From positions 37,536 to 101,535 of the forward strand of contig CAUYUJ010000763.1 in NCBI GenBank assembly GCA_963575745.1: a stretch of DNA of 64,000 bases, read 5' to 3'. Below the pieces are notes generated by a model. It was given only the letters and a program-made list of their open reading frames with translations, did no database searches and had not been told where the DNA came from. Positions 51,432 to 61,552 of the stretch are shown here, in pieces. Within the stretch, counting starts at the first letter, position 1; the number at the start of each line of letters is the position of its first letter. The DNA is from Prorocentrum cordatum (Eukaryota > Sar > Dinophyceae > Prorocentrales > Prorocentraceae). A program made the position numbers and the translations under genes.

Positions 51432-51721
51432 ATGGCGAGGCGCCCTCGAGGAGTTCGAGCAGGGGGTCGACTACAGAATTGATCTACCCAACACTGATGT
51501 TGTTTTCCATCGAGTCTACGAGAGTGCTGAGAGTGCTCGTAGATCTGCGGATGCTCTGCGTCTTTTTGCGCATGTTCGACGAACATTTTTATTGAAGGGT
51601 GAATGAATTTCGTAGTCGGTCCACCTCTCGAGGAGTGCCGGTGGTGGCCCTCGGCCTTCTGCTGGCCCTGCTCCGGGTGGCGGGTGGCTCATCGGATGCC
51701 GAGGGCGCTGGCTTGCAGCAG
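51432..51721 (+). CDS. Membrane-protein exons 1-2 (signal peptide), proposed
   Basis: ATG 51432 encodes MARRPR. Joining CGAG (51450) to GAGTGCCGG (51633) gives GVPVVALGLLLALLRVAGGS, a good signal peptide. CTCGAGGAGT stands at both junctions, so the exact cut is ambiguous and the donor would be GA. Exon 2 ends CAGCAG before GTCGGA, in phase 0. Confidence 0.45.
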
Positions 51722-54700
51722 GTCGGACGTGGCTACTGACGGGGACAGATCCGTTCCAGAGCGTGCCAGAACGCTCTCAGAGCGTTCCCGAACGCTCTGA
51801 GATGGCCGCGGCGCCCGAGACATCCTCCAGGGCCGCCGGATCTCAGGGATTCCCGACTTATCCCTACCCGACTTTATCCTCGTCTTGGCCTCGTCTCAGC
51901 AGGGGGAGAGCCGTGCGGGCCCCGATGCGTCGACTCGTGCAGCGCCGCCGTCACTGAGTGCCCCAGGAGACGGGGGGATGTGCCAGCAAGGACGGCCGGA
52001 TTTGTGCCGAGACCGTCTCCGAGACTGCGCGATTTCGAGTCCTTTCGAGGCCTGTTACTGTGAGGACGGCTACGGTGCCCAGGACATCAAGTGCGTCGCG
52101 GACAGCTTCGGGTACAGCTGCAAGTATACTTGTTGCCCTGCCCAGGTTGCCTTCGAGTGTGGACCCTTCGAACGGGAGAATTTGCACCTCTTGGCAATCA
52201 TCGGTCTCTCGCTCCTTGCCTTTGGCACGGCCGGAGTCTTCGTGACGAAGGTGTGGATTGTTGTTGCCAGTCGGAGATCACGGGCTGTGTGGCTGAGCCC
52301 GGAGGACCGTGCCGTGGAGTCGGGGCCCGTGGTACGAGACGGCGCCCGATTACACCGCGAAGTGCCAATGGATCGTTGGTGCGTGACGAAGGCTCCGCCA
52401 CGCGCAGAGGGGCGGTACGGTATACAGTCAACTCGCTTAAGAAGGATGAGCGATTTTTCAAGGTTCTCGTTGCATCCTTCCCCTTCGGCCCATCCCTGGC
52501 CGCTTTCGTTGGCCGCGCCCCGCCCGCAGAGTATCTGCATGGCATGTCAAGGCCCTTGAATCCTCATCGTGCGTCCTTCTATGCGGGTTGACTGTAGGGG
52601 GAGGTGAGCAGGCTTCTTGGAGGCACCCCATGCTTCTTAAAAGGCCTGGGCCTTGTCTGCAGATGTAAGGCCCGCGCCTTCTAAGAGGCAGCCTCCTTCT
52701 AGGAAGTCTTCTCCTCTTCCCCATACCCCCCTCAGCGCGCCGCCAATGAGGCGGATCTGCAGCAGCTTCGGCGACTCGTTTGGCATGCAGTTCAAGAGCA
52801 TCGAATCGTACCCACAGAGCTAGACCCTTTTGACGCAAGCGACGACAGGATCGGCCCGTCCGTCTACACTGTTAACGACCAGTACATAAAGCCCGTTACG
52901 CTTGCAGCGGGTAAAGCAAGTTGGGCTTTGATGCGCCATCCTGAAGGTCTACCATGTCATCTGTTCATCACTCATGGGTGGGAAGAGGGTGTGTTCGAGT
53001 TGTGTGACAAAGTATTGCGGTCTTGGCCTATGGGAGCCAAGCACGCGTATTTATGCGTGCTGTCCAACCCACAGAATTTGGACATATCTGCTCTTATATC
53101 TACCCCCATGGAGTCCCCATTTGCCAAAGCCTTGGCGTCCGCGACGCACATGTTGGCGGTCCCAAATCGGGTAAACAGTATATATTCAAGAGGCTTACGG
53201 CATTCTGCCGGCCCCCAGAAGAGCGGGTGAGGCGTCTGGGAGTCTTTTGGGGACCGCTCCCGGGCATCTTCGACGCCTTTCGAGATGCTCTTGGCGTCAG
53301 TTGGTGGTGATTGGCCTGTTTTCCACCACCACCACCACCACCACCATAAGTTGGAGTGGGAAAGGAGGTGGAGGACGAGGAGGAGGAGGACGAAGAGGAG
53401 GAGGAGGAGGACCCCCTCCCCCTCCAACTTATGGTGGTGGTGGTGGAAAGCAGGCCCATCAGGTGGTCTCGTGGGTTCTCCTTCTTCGGGGGGGAGGCTC
53501 GGCATGTCAGCTCGAGTTTCTGCGATGGGGCTCTTCTCGAGGCCCTGCCTGCGCTCGCTGTGGTCGTCTTGATTGGGCGTCTCTTCGGCGTCACTGTGAC
53601 TGTCTTGGGGCCGCCTTCTAGCCACAGTGGGCCGTCTTGGAGCGATCCGAAGGGCCTCTTGAGTCCTTCTCTCGACGCTGCGCAGGCGACAGAGGCGAGT
53701 ACGTACGTGAGGGCTACGCTTTCTTCCAGGATCTGCTGGGGTTGTGCTCATGCGGGCCTTGCTGCTCGTGTGGCTTTGGAACGGTGCTCGGGCGTCGTGG
53801 AGGCGTCTTAGGCAGTCGAGGGCTACGCTTTCTCCCAGGATTTGATTGGGCTTTGCTTCTTCGGGCCTTCCTGCTCGTTTGGAGCGATGCTTGGGCGTCG
53901 TGGAAGCTTCCTGTGCAGTCTTGAGCCGTGGCTGTCTTTCAGGACCCCGCCACGGTTCCGAGCCCAGCTTCATCAAGTATAGATGCCACAGGCCTCGGAC
54001 AAAAATAGTGAACACGCGTGCCACGTTCATCGGTCAACGCCTCCCCCTCCCCCCAATGTTCAAAGTTGGCGGTGGGTCTGATGAGTTGCACTTCGACCGC
54101 AGGCGTCCCCCGCGCGTGCCAACTTTGAGTTTCGGGGAGCGGGGGAGTGTCCACGAATTGTTTCCCCCCTACAGTCTCACGTTTTAGGTTATGCCGCCGT
54201 GTGCGAGTAGACTATGCGAATATGCGGGCAAGGATTTCTGTGGGACCACATGGAGAATGAGATAGGAAATTCTTGACGCTATCGCGAATCCCCACCAGTC
54301 CATCCAGAAACGACGCCTATGGGGAGTGTCCACTGGTTGTTTCCCCCTGCCGTGCCATCCTGGGTATATCGGAGGGCACGGAGTGTGCTTTTGAGTCTCT
54401 GGCAACGCTGGGGGTGCGTTGACAAGCTCGTCTTCTGCGCCTTCTTCCTCTTCATACTGGAGGTTGGCACCCGGGAGAGGGTCAGGAGGAGGGGAGAATG
54501 ATGTAAAGGAGGAGCAAGCGCAGGTCGAGGAGGAAAAGGAGGTGGAGGAGTAGGGGGGACCAGTGTAAACCCAAGACTCATCAACGATGTTGTAACGATA
54601 CCGGAGAGAAGCCCCAATTATAATGTTAAGGGCCATATGGCTATAGGGCTATAGGGCCATATGGCTATAGGGCTATGGGGCTATAGGGCTACAGGGCTAT

Positions 54701-55053
54701 ACAGCTATATGGCTATAGTGCTATTTTGCTATGGGGCTGTAGGGCTATGGGGCTAAAGGGCTATAGAGGTATAGGGCTGTAGGACTATAGCACTATGGGG
54801 TTCTAGGGCTACATGGCTGAAGGGCTATAGAGCTATAGGGCTATAGGGCTACAGGGTTATAGGGGCACAGGGTTTTACCGCTATACATCCCCAGGCCGAA
54901 AGTTTTTCCTCTTGGATTAAACATATGAGAACATCAGTGGATCCAATTGGATCCCTTGTCGGGTGTGGGAGAGTTTCGTGGATCCTATTTCTGTGTTGCG
55001 CAGATGCGATTTCTTGTGCGTGAAAAAACAATGGATCCATTGACTTCCCGGGA

Positions 55054-55100
<47 letters not shown>

Positions 55101-58100
55101 GAAAATTAGCATCCGGGACCCAGGGAAAATTGCATCCGCGGAGCACCGCAAGTGAAGCACCATGCTATCCACGGAGCTGAGGATCTGGAGACCAATGCTC
55201 TAATTCTACGGGGGAGGGGGGTCTTCCCAGGATGAAACGGGGAAGGATGAGGGAAGAGGCAAGAGGAGGTGGGAGGAGAACAGATGGGATCGGCGCGTCG
55301 CTTCCGACATGTGGGGCTCAAGAGGGAAATCTTTCGGCCTGCGTAAGTGGGATTTCGAACTGCGTCTCCCCCGCCAACACTTTGTGCTAACCCGCCAACG
55401 CGGTGTGCTAAATCCTTGGGATTTCGAATTGCGTCTCCCCCGCCAACATTTTGTGCTAGCCCGCCAACGCTTTGTGCTAAACCCTCCAGTTGGATTTCGA
55501 GCTGCGTGTCCCCCACCACTTCGTGCTAACCCGCCAACACGTTATGCTAAATCCTTGGGATTTCGAGCTGCGTCTCCCCCGCCAACACTTTGTGCTGACT
55601 CGCCAACATTTTGTGCTAAACCCTCCATCTCCAGGCCGAACGTTTTTCCTCTTGGATTAAACATATGAGAACATCAGTGGATCCAATTGGATTCCTTTTC
55701 GGGTGTGGGAGAGTTTCGTGAATCCTATTTCTGTGCGGCGTGGATCCAATTTCTTGTGTGTGTGTGAAAACAATGGATCAATTTATTCCCCGGGAATATA
55801 TATATAATTAATAATTAATAATAATAGCAATAATACTATTACTAATAATAATAATAACAATAATAATACTCATACTAATAATACTAATACTAATAATACG
55901 AATACTAATAATAATAATAAACATTTGGGGCCCAGGGGAAATGGGATCCGCGGAGCACCGCAAGTGAAGCACCGTGCTATCCACGGAGCTGTGGATCTGC
56001 AGACCAATGCTATGATTCTACGGGGGAGGGGGGTCTTCCCAGGATGAAGCGGGGAAGGATGAGGGAAGAGGCAAGAGGAGGTGGGAGGAGAACAGAGGGG
56101 ATCGGCGCGTCGCTTCCGACATGTGGGGCTCAAGAGGGAAATCTTTCGGCCTGCGTAAGTAGGGCTATAGGGCTGTAGGGCTATAGGGCTATAGGGCTAC
56201 AGGGCGGTACGGCTATAAGACTATAGGGCTATAGGGCTATAGGGCTATAGGGCTATGGGGCTATACGGCTACAGGGCTATAGAGCTATAGGGCACCCGGG
56301 CACCCAGGCATCCGACGCGCCTCGCCCGGGCACCCAGGCACCCGGGCACCCGGGCACGGGCGGGCCGCCAAAATTCCCGACGCACCTCACCCGAACACCC
56401 GGGCACCCGGGCACCCGGGGGGGCTGCCGAAATCGGCGCCGTACCTCACCTAACCTTATGAGTCCGCGAGGACCCCTACAGAGGCAAGCTCTGATTGGGA
56501 AATCAAACCTCCTTCCAAGCTCTCTCTTCAGAGGCCCCTACAAGGATTCATTTCCACTGAGGGGAGTGTCCCGTTGGGAGACAACGGTTTGAAGATCCTG
56601 AGGCGCGCCAAAAGCCCATTGTCAGGGTTCCAACGCCACGAATCAACCTGACTGTCCCGTTTTGGTGCCCCTAAATCGTGCCAGAAAAGCGTTCTTGGGA
56701 CTTCGGCACCGCGAATCAACGTAACTGATGCAGCTTGGCAATCCTGAATCGTTCCGAACCAAAGTTTCTGATACGTTTCCCATGCGAACCTGCGAAACTT
56801 CTGCAGTCATGTAAAACGATTGTGCTCGGGGCTAAGGCGAGAACCTCATTTCGAAAATGAACCGCCCTCACTGTTGAGACGAATGTGCGCGGCGCCAAGG
56901 CGAGAGCCACATGTCGAAAAGGAACCGGCCTCAATCCAGGAAGCTCTTGCAATTTGTGGCACGAATGCGCGCCGCGCTAAGGCGAGATCCACGTTTTGAA
57001 AGCTACTCGCCCTCGATCTGTGGAACGTTTGCTTATGTTTGAAACGAATGTGCGCGGCGCTAAGTCGAGAGCCACAGTTTGAAAACGACCCGCCCTCAAT
57101 CCGTGCAATTCCTACAATTTGCTGAGACGAATGCGCGCGACGCTAAGGCGAGAACCACATGTTGAAAAACACCCGCCCTCCATCCCTGAAACTGTTGCCA
57201 ATTTGTAAGCTTGAGGAAATCGCAGGCGAAACGCCCGGCCCGCCTTCTCGATTGGCCTGGGGTGCGACAGGGAGGAGCTATATATGATGATGGGGAATTG
57301 AGTAAGAGGTGGTGGTGGAGGAGGAGGAGGGGAAGAAACAGGAGGGCTGATACCAAGAATGAGTGAGAGTTTGCCACAATTGTGGAAGTACTGTGGTTGC
57401 CTTCGGCTCACCCCTTACATTGCCCCGGGTGTGGGTCAGGGGCCGCGCGGATGCATATGAGGGCCTGTTGGGATACTTCTCAGCGGCCTCTTGGAGGGCT
57501 ATTGGGGCCATCTGGGTCTCTGGAGGCATCTTGGAAGCCTCTTGGAGGACTCTTGAGGCCTCTTGGAGTTGCTTCGGGGGCCGCTGGGGAAACGCTGGAC
57601 ATGTCAGTTCATACTCCTTCTTTGTGGCCTCTCTTGTGGCTATTTTGGGGCTCTCGTGGGCCGTCTTGGGGCCATCTTGGACTCACTTGGGGTCAACAGA
57701 GGACTCACGGAGAGTCTTGAGACTATCTTGGAAGCCTCTTTGGCCGTACTGGACGCTGCGAAGCTGACAAAAAGAAACGTATGATTCCAAGACCGACTAG
57801 GACAATGTTTGCTCCTTGGGGCCCCCTCGGCGGTTTTCTGGGAGCACTCAAGGGCCATGTTGGTAAACTCGTGAGCCGTCTCGAAGCCATCTTGGACCGT
57901 TGCGATCGGGCCTGGGCCGTCTCTGGGCTCTCTTGGGCTGTGCTGGCGCTCTGTTTGGGCTCTCTTGGGCCCACTTTGGGGCTCTCTTGGAAGGCGCTGG
58001 GGAGCCCTGGGGGTGCAGTTAGGAGCTCGAGCCCCCCCTCCCCCCTGGCCCCCCCTCCGGGGAGGATTAAGACAGGAGGAGGGGGTGCAGCCAACTGTCT

Positions 58101-59394
58101 CACACGCCTGTTCACCCCCGGCAATTCGCTCTGAGGCTGCGCTCTCCCCCTTTCCTCCCCCTCAATGGTTAATTCAAGCTTCGCGCGGCCCGCCTAGCTT
58201 CGACCGGAAGAGGTGCGCTCTCGACCCGCGAATTAATCAAAAACAAAACAACGGTTCACCCCCGGCAAGCGGGGGTCGGCGGATTCGAGGATTTGGTGTG
58301 CTTACGAAGCCTTCCTGGCATACTCGTGGCACAAGAACATCACCACCGCCCGGTCCCCCGTGCCAGGCTTCTGGCCCCTCGTTGTGAGGATGGGCTTCCT
58401 ATCTCTAGCAGGGGCAGGCGCAATGTGCTCTATCATCGCTCATTTCAGATATTTGACGGCGGCATTTTCTACGGATATATTTGTGGTTGGGCCCCAAGCA
58501 GTGGTTATTTCCGTGGCGTTTGGATACGTGGTCCTTCGGAAGCGCTCCGACTCACTCTCTCTTCGCATTGTCATCCGAATGCTTGGATTCGCTTGTGGTG
58601 CCATGGGCGCAACTAACGTCGTGAATCGTCCCCACCATGTATCAAATTGGTGTTTCTTCGTTGCGATGGCCTTGTTTCCGACCGCGCTCGAGGCCGACAG
58701 ATTGTGGGCATCAGCAGCGGCTGTCACTGCTTGGCAGTTGCAGAACGGTTTCACGGGCCACCTCCGAGACGCCAAGTGTTCGGTACACGCCGATGGGGAA
58801 CGCATCCGGAAAGAGCTCGAATCCAGCTATGTCCCACGCAGAAATAGCAACGGCAGGGGCTATATGGGTCTCGTTGACAAGAATGTGGCAGACATCATAC
58901 GCATGGGCATGGTGTCGGAACATCTGCGCCAAGCCGAAGAATTGGCCGGACCTCTGGGCGACGTGAGTATTTGGGGTGTTGGCCCCGCATCAATAGGATT
59001 GGTTTATTTGACAATGACAGCTTCACAAGTCGAAGGTGGGTGGTGTGGCGGGTATACCTCTTGGGAGATATGGTCCATACTCTTGCAAGGCCTTTGTTGG
59101 ACAATCGTCGTGGCACTCTCGGAACCAGACCGCATAGCCTTTGCGACAGGAGCACTTACATTTCTCGTCCCGCCAATGGGCATGGGGGTTGTTGAATATG
59201 CGTTGACAAAGAACTTCTGCGCCACCAATTTCTTGACGGCTGTGTCCGTTGGCCCTTTGGTTCTCATGTTGTCCATTGCTGGGCCCGGACGCGTTGCGCG
59301 GGTGCCCGTGTTCGGACCTCTTCTGACGCGCGCGACCTTTGGGTTCAAGTTGTGCGTTCAGCGGCATCGAGACTTGGTGGACGTCAGTCTGTGA
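51432..59394 (+). CDS. Multi-exon membrane protein with Cys-rich ectodomain, cytosolic domain and ~9 TM helices
   Basis: Proposed exons: 51432-51450, 51633-51721, 51903-52250, 52736-~53191 and ~58291-59394 (671 aa). In order: signal peptide MARRPRGVPVVALGLLLALL; a 10-cysteine ectodomain (CQQGRPDLCRDRLRDC to TCCPAQVAFECG); a TM helix (LLAIIGLSLLAFGTAGVFV); a cytosolic domain with HLFITHGWEEGVFELCDKVL and HAYLCVLSNPQNLDI; SIYSR joined to IWCAYEAFLAYSW; then about eight TM helices. As I remember it, THxWxEG...SNPQNLDI...SIYSRLWCxYEA is a common dinoflagellate protein signature; its function is unknown to me. Intron 1 would be GA-AG, introns 2 and 3 are GT-AG, and the last has no canonical ends. 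Exons 4 and 5 are the most certain, exon 1 the least. Function may be sensing or transport (inference only). Confidence 0.6.
51903..52250 (+). CDS. Membrane-protein exon 3 (Cys-rich ectodomain and TM)
   Basis: Follows CTCAGCAG; CAGCAGG is at both ends of the intron before it. It encodes GESRAGPDASTRAAPP, the ten-Cys region and the TM helix, and ends ACGAAG before GTGTGG, phase 0. The same frame stays open to 52559, which would give an alternative 3' end without splicing. Confidence 0.6.
52736..53191 (+). CDS. Membrane-protein exon 4 (ITHGWEEG domain)
   Basis: Acceptor CCCCCCTCAG, then RAANEADLQQLRRLVWHAVQ to SPFAKALASATHML, AVPNRVNSIYSR. Protein-like throughout, with no repeat content. An in-frame stop follows 39 bp after SR. 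Confidence 0.75.
53308..53462 (+). mobile_element. IR-D copy 3 with (GGA)n core
   Basis: TGATTGGCCTGTTTTCCACC to CCATAAGTTGGAG at left; CTCCAACTTATGGTGGTGGT to AGCAGGCCCATCA at right. GGTGG flanks both sides. Confidence 0.85.
53600..53930. repeat. Degenerate repeats; ~100-bp duplication
   Basis: GAGGGCTACGCTTTCT(T/C)CCAG, GGGCCTT(G/C)CTGCTCGT and GGGCGTCGTGGA occur at 53706-53800 and again at 53818-53900. Confidence 0.7.
54640..54885. repeat. (GGGCTATA)n array
   Basis: About 30 imperfect 8-bp units directly before IR-G copy 2. Confidence 0.95.
54892..55343 (+). mobile_element. IR-G copy 2 with (TA)n core
   Basis: CAGGCCGAAAGTTTTTCCTC at left; AAATCTTTCGGCCTGCG at right. (TA)n at 55057-55099 replaces the small core of copy 1. 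Confidence 0.9.
55349..55630. repeat. ~70-bp tandem array, 4 copies
   Basis: GGGATTTCGA(A/G)CTGCGTCTCCC plus CCGCCAACACTTTGTGCTAA and CCCGCCAACGCGGTGTGCTA at about 55349, 55418, 55490 and 55557. Confidence 0.9.
55632..56155 (+). mobile_element. IR-G copy 3 with (AAT)n core
   Basis: Same ends as copy 2. The core is (AAT/TAATAC)n from 55800 to 55920. Confidence 0.9.
56160..56294. repeat. (GGGCTATA)n array, second block
   Basis: Same unit as 54640-54885, on the far side of IR-G copy 3. Confidence 0.95.
56295..56440. repeat. (GGGCACCC)n array
   Basis: CCCGGGCACCCAGGCACC units, with CGACGCRCCTCRCCC spacers. Confidence 0.9.
56570..57205. repeat. Degenerate ~75-95-bp tandem units
   Basis: From 56820: CGAATGTGCGCGGCGCTAAG, GCGAGAGCCACATGTTGAAA, ACGACCCGCCCTCAATCCGT, about five times. 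More decayed units (CACGAATCAAC(C/G)TGACT) at 56635-56760. Confidence 0.85.
57460..58010. repeat. TTGGGGCCTCTTGG-type degenerate minisatellite
   Basis: CTCTTGGAGG, CTTGGGGCC and GCCGTCTTGG units in loose array. Confidence 0.55.
58291..59394 (+). CDS. Membrane-protein exon 5 (multi-TM C-terminal domain)
   Basis: The frame reads IWCAYEAFLAYSWHKNITT, then TM-like segments LSLAGAGAMCSIIAHF, IFVVGPQAVVISVAFGYVVL, MLGFACGAMGATNVV and WCFFVAMALFPTAL. A soluble loop follows (GRGYMGLVDKNVADIIRMGM), then IWGVGPASIGLVYLTM, WSILLQGLCWTIVVALS, ALTFLVPPMGMGVVEYAL and FLTAVSVGPLVLMLSIAG, ending in a basic tail and TGA 59394. 368 codons, no repeats. Confidence 0.8.
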   Translation: MWCAYEAFLAYSWHKNITTARSPVPGFWPLVVRMGFLSLAGAGAMCSIIAHFRYLTAAFSTDIFVVGPQAVVISVAFGYVVLRKRSDSLSLRIVIRMLGFACGAMGATNVVNRPHHVSNWCFFVAMALFPTALEADRLWASAAAVTAWQLQNGFTGHLRDAKCSVHADGERIRKELESSYVPRRNSNGRGYMGLVDKNVADIIRMGMVSEHLRQAEELAGPLGDVSIWGVGPASIGLVYLTMTASQVEGGWCGGYTSWEIWSILLQGLCWTIVVALSEPDRIAFATGALTFLVPPMGMGVVEYALTKNFCATNFLTAVSVGPLVLMLSIAGPGRVARVPVFGPLLTRATFGFKLCVQRHRDLVDVSL

Positions 59395-59567
59395 GAGCCT
59401 GCCATCAATTGCGAGGTGGCTAGGTCACGTAGTCTCGCGCTCCTGAAAGGAGGCTCGCTGGATCGGGGTCCCTGCCTGCTACCCTCTATCTTCCCCCCTC
59501 CCGCCTGCCCTCGTCCCGCCGGCCCCGGCCCCCCGCCTGCGCGTTCGTCGTCGCCTGGACGCTCGAA

Positions 59568-59757
59568 ATGGGTACCGAAAGAATGGGTACAATGCCCAAC
59601 AGCAGCTCCTGTTCATTTTGAACAGGCCTCACTGTCCACGCCGCAGCGGCCTGTGTCCATTCGAGACAGGAGGCCGCCTGCCCAACAGCGGCCGCTGTTG
59701 GTTTGGGACAACATTTGTTGTTGGGCATCGTGCCCATTTGTTTCGGTACCCATGTCG
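59568..59757 (+). mobile_element. IR-H copy 2
   Basis: ATGGGTACCGAAAGAATGGG then TACAATGCCCAACAGCAGCT at left; TTTGTTGTTGGGCATCGTGC then CCATTTGTTTCGGTACCCAT at right. Inner repeats include CAGCGGCC. Confidence 0.85.
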
Positions 59758-60519
59758 GGCGTCCAAATGCCTGCCTCTCCCACCCTCTCGCGCCCTCTCC
59801 GGGCGGCCTCGGCCTGCCCGGGGCCGACGCCGCGGAGCAGCGCGGGGCCCCGTGTTTGTGCCGAGGGGAGCACCTCTCTCCCCGCCCGTGCCTGGCACCG
59901 CTCGGACGTGTGCACGACGGGCCTGTTGTTTCGGAGCGTCCTCCCGCCTGGTCCCGCAGGCGAAGACCTCCCCGGAGTTGCCTCCGCATCGCTCGCCCTG
60001 CCTCCCGGTGCGGAATCTTGACGGTCGGTCCCTGCTCAAGGGGAGGAGGAGGTGACCCTCTTTGAAATGGTCGTCCCGCTTCAGAATAGAACTTTTTTGT
60101 TCTGATTGAACAACGGTTCGTAGTTCCCGGCAAATGTGGGTTCGCGCAAGGGTCAACGGAGGCGCGTCATGAATGTGGCAGCCAATGCGTCGTCATTGCC
60201 CGACGGTGACCACTTGTCCTCTTCTGCGCGGAAGCACAGTTCGCAGTGCCTGCCCCCGAGCGAAAGTCGAACTTCCATGGCATTGCCACGCCCGCCATTG
60301 GTGCCGCGGCACGGGGGGGCAGATGGTGCACCGCTTGGGGCAGCCACCAGCCGCTGTACTTTCTAACACTTAAATGCTTGCCTCTGCCTAGACTTATTTT
60401 CACCCTCGTCGGACGCCACGGCTCCTCGTATGGACTGGCACCGCTGATACGAATGTCGTGTCGTACTCTCCCGTCCTCCCTCTCCCTTTGTCGGGAGCGG
60501 CCAAGAGGGGGGGGGGACA
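59758..60519. other. No gene accepted
   Basis: GACGGTCGGTCCCTGCTCAA at 60021 and CTCGGACGTGTGCA at 59904 recur near 23642 and 24016. Short frames at 60168-60524 lack support. Confidence 0.4.
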
Positions 60520-60655
60520 ATTAGGGGGCGGGTTGAGTATCATAGCCAGGGCCATGGGATGTCCCCAGATTTCATGGCCCCCCCTCTTGTTTCCATACGT
60601 TCCCTGGGACCCCCCTGGTCGGCACACATGCCTCAGGCCATGCTTTGCACGCACT
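60520..60655 (+). repeat. Dispersed repeat L, copy 3
   Basis: ATTAGGGGGCGGGTTGAGTA then TCATAGCCAGGGCCATGGGA. Confidence 0.7.
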
Positions 60656-60937
60656 TTTCTTGGACGCCCCCCTCTTGGGACGCCCCCGACCTTGAGTCAC
60701 CCTCATCTCTGCGCTCTTAGCGCTCCCCCCCACAGAGAGCGGACAGCATTTTAACGCGGCATGCTCGGCGCTGCCTGGCGCGATCCCGCGGTCCGCTGGC
60801 CTGCGCAGAGAGGGCGCCTGCGTGCCACAGGCGCGCACGCCTCCCCTGCGAGGACGCCGGACATCCGTTCGTTCGCTCTGCGCCCTCCCCGCCCTCTGCT
60901 TCGGCAGCAGATCATGGGAGCCTGGTCTACAGTGCCG

Positions 60938-61055
60938 CTTTTAATACATGCTCCGCGTGCGGATCATGTAATCAGAATGCAGGGATTTGTATCAAAAGCA
61001 ACGATGAGTTCATGCATACATTTGCTCATGAATTGATCATGTATTAAAATCCACT
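60938..61055 (+). mobile_element. IR-F-like element, ends TTTTAATACATG
   Basis: GCCGCTTTTAATACATGCTC at left; TCATGTATTAAAATCCAC at right. A further ATGTATTAAAA at 61071. Single copy here; it is a different element from 27722-27905. Confidence 0.5.
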
Positions 61056-61127
61056 GTTTTTGAACATCCCATGTATTAAAAACTGCCCTGTATGCCCTCT
61101 CAATTCTGTCTTTAGCCGTGACTCGCG

Positions 61128-61290
61128 CCGGTTAACGTTTGGGAGTCGATGAGATAGCGCCGATTTAGCGTCGGTTCGCGTCGATTAGCGTCGGTTTGGC
61201 GTCGACTAGCGTCGACTCGCAAGAGCCGACAAGATGGTATGGCAAGATGGTACGGCAGGCGCCCTGAGTAGTCACCGAACCCTGCTCCGT
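61128..61290 (+). repeat. Dispersed repeat O, copy 2
   Basis: TTAGCGTCGGTTCGCGTCGA units and CGCAAGAGCCGACAAGATGG. Confidence 0.65.
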
Positions 61291-61406
61291 CCCCTCTTCC
61301 TCTCGCGCGGCGAGCGCCGCACGAAGTGCACGCGTCGGCCACTGAAAGCGGGTATTTCTATTGCGAGTCTCGGATCCCCATCTGCCTCAAGCGGCTTCCT
61401 ACTTCA

Positions 61407-61552
61407 AGACAGGGCTGGACCTAAACGCTGTTTTCCGTTTCTTCGGCTTTGTTTTGTTTTTCGTTTTGGCAGGGAGGTGCAGGAACACCGGTAGAGCAAC
61501 ACGAAAAACAAAGCGAACTCAACACGAACAACAACGTTTGGGTCCAGCCCTG
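61407..61552 (+). mobile_element. IR-E copy 3 (146 bp), with empty site elsewhere
   Basis: AGACAGGGCTGGACCTAAAC at left; GTTTGGGTCCAGCCCTG at right. Flanked by CTTCA at 61402-61406 and 61553-61557. The undisrupted target is at 30590-30650. Confidence 0.85.

Larger units (their letters stand above)
53192..58290 (+). other. ~5.1-kb intron of the membrane-protein gene
   Basis: It separates SIYSR from IWCAYEAF. Contents: IR-D copy 3, TTGGGGC-type repeats, two IR-G copies, (GGGCTATA)n arrays, a ~70-bp tandem array, a GGGCACCC array and ~75-95-bp tandem units. ATTCAAG and ATTCGAG stand at the two ends. Confidence 0.6.

Noticed and set aside
51475-51602. Exon reading IDLPNTDVVFHRVYESAESA in the proposed first intron of the membrane gene
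   Set aside because: Protein-like but ends in a stop and does not fit the phase of the next exon; left out of the model, though an alternative upstream exon cannot be excluded.
59416-60366. Frames after the membrane-protein gene
   Set aside because: They run across the IR-H inverted repeat and dispersed blocks shared with 23.6-24 kb.
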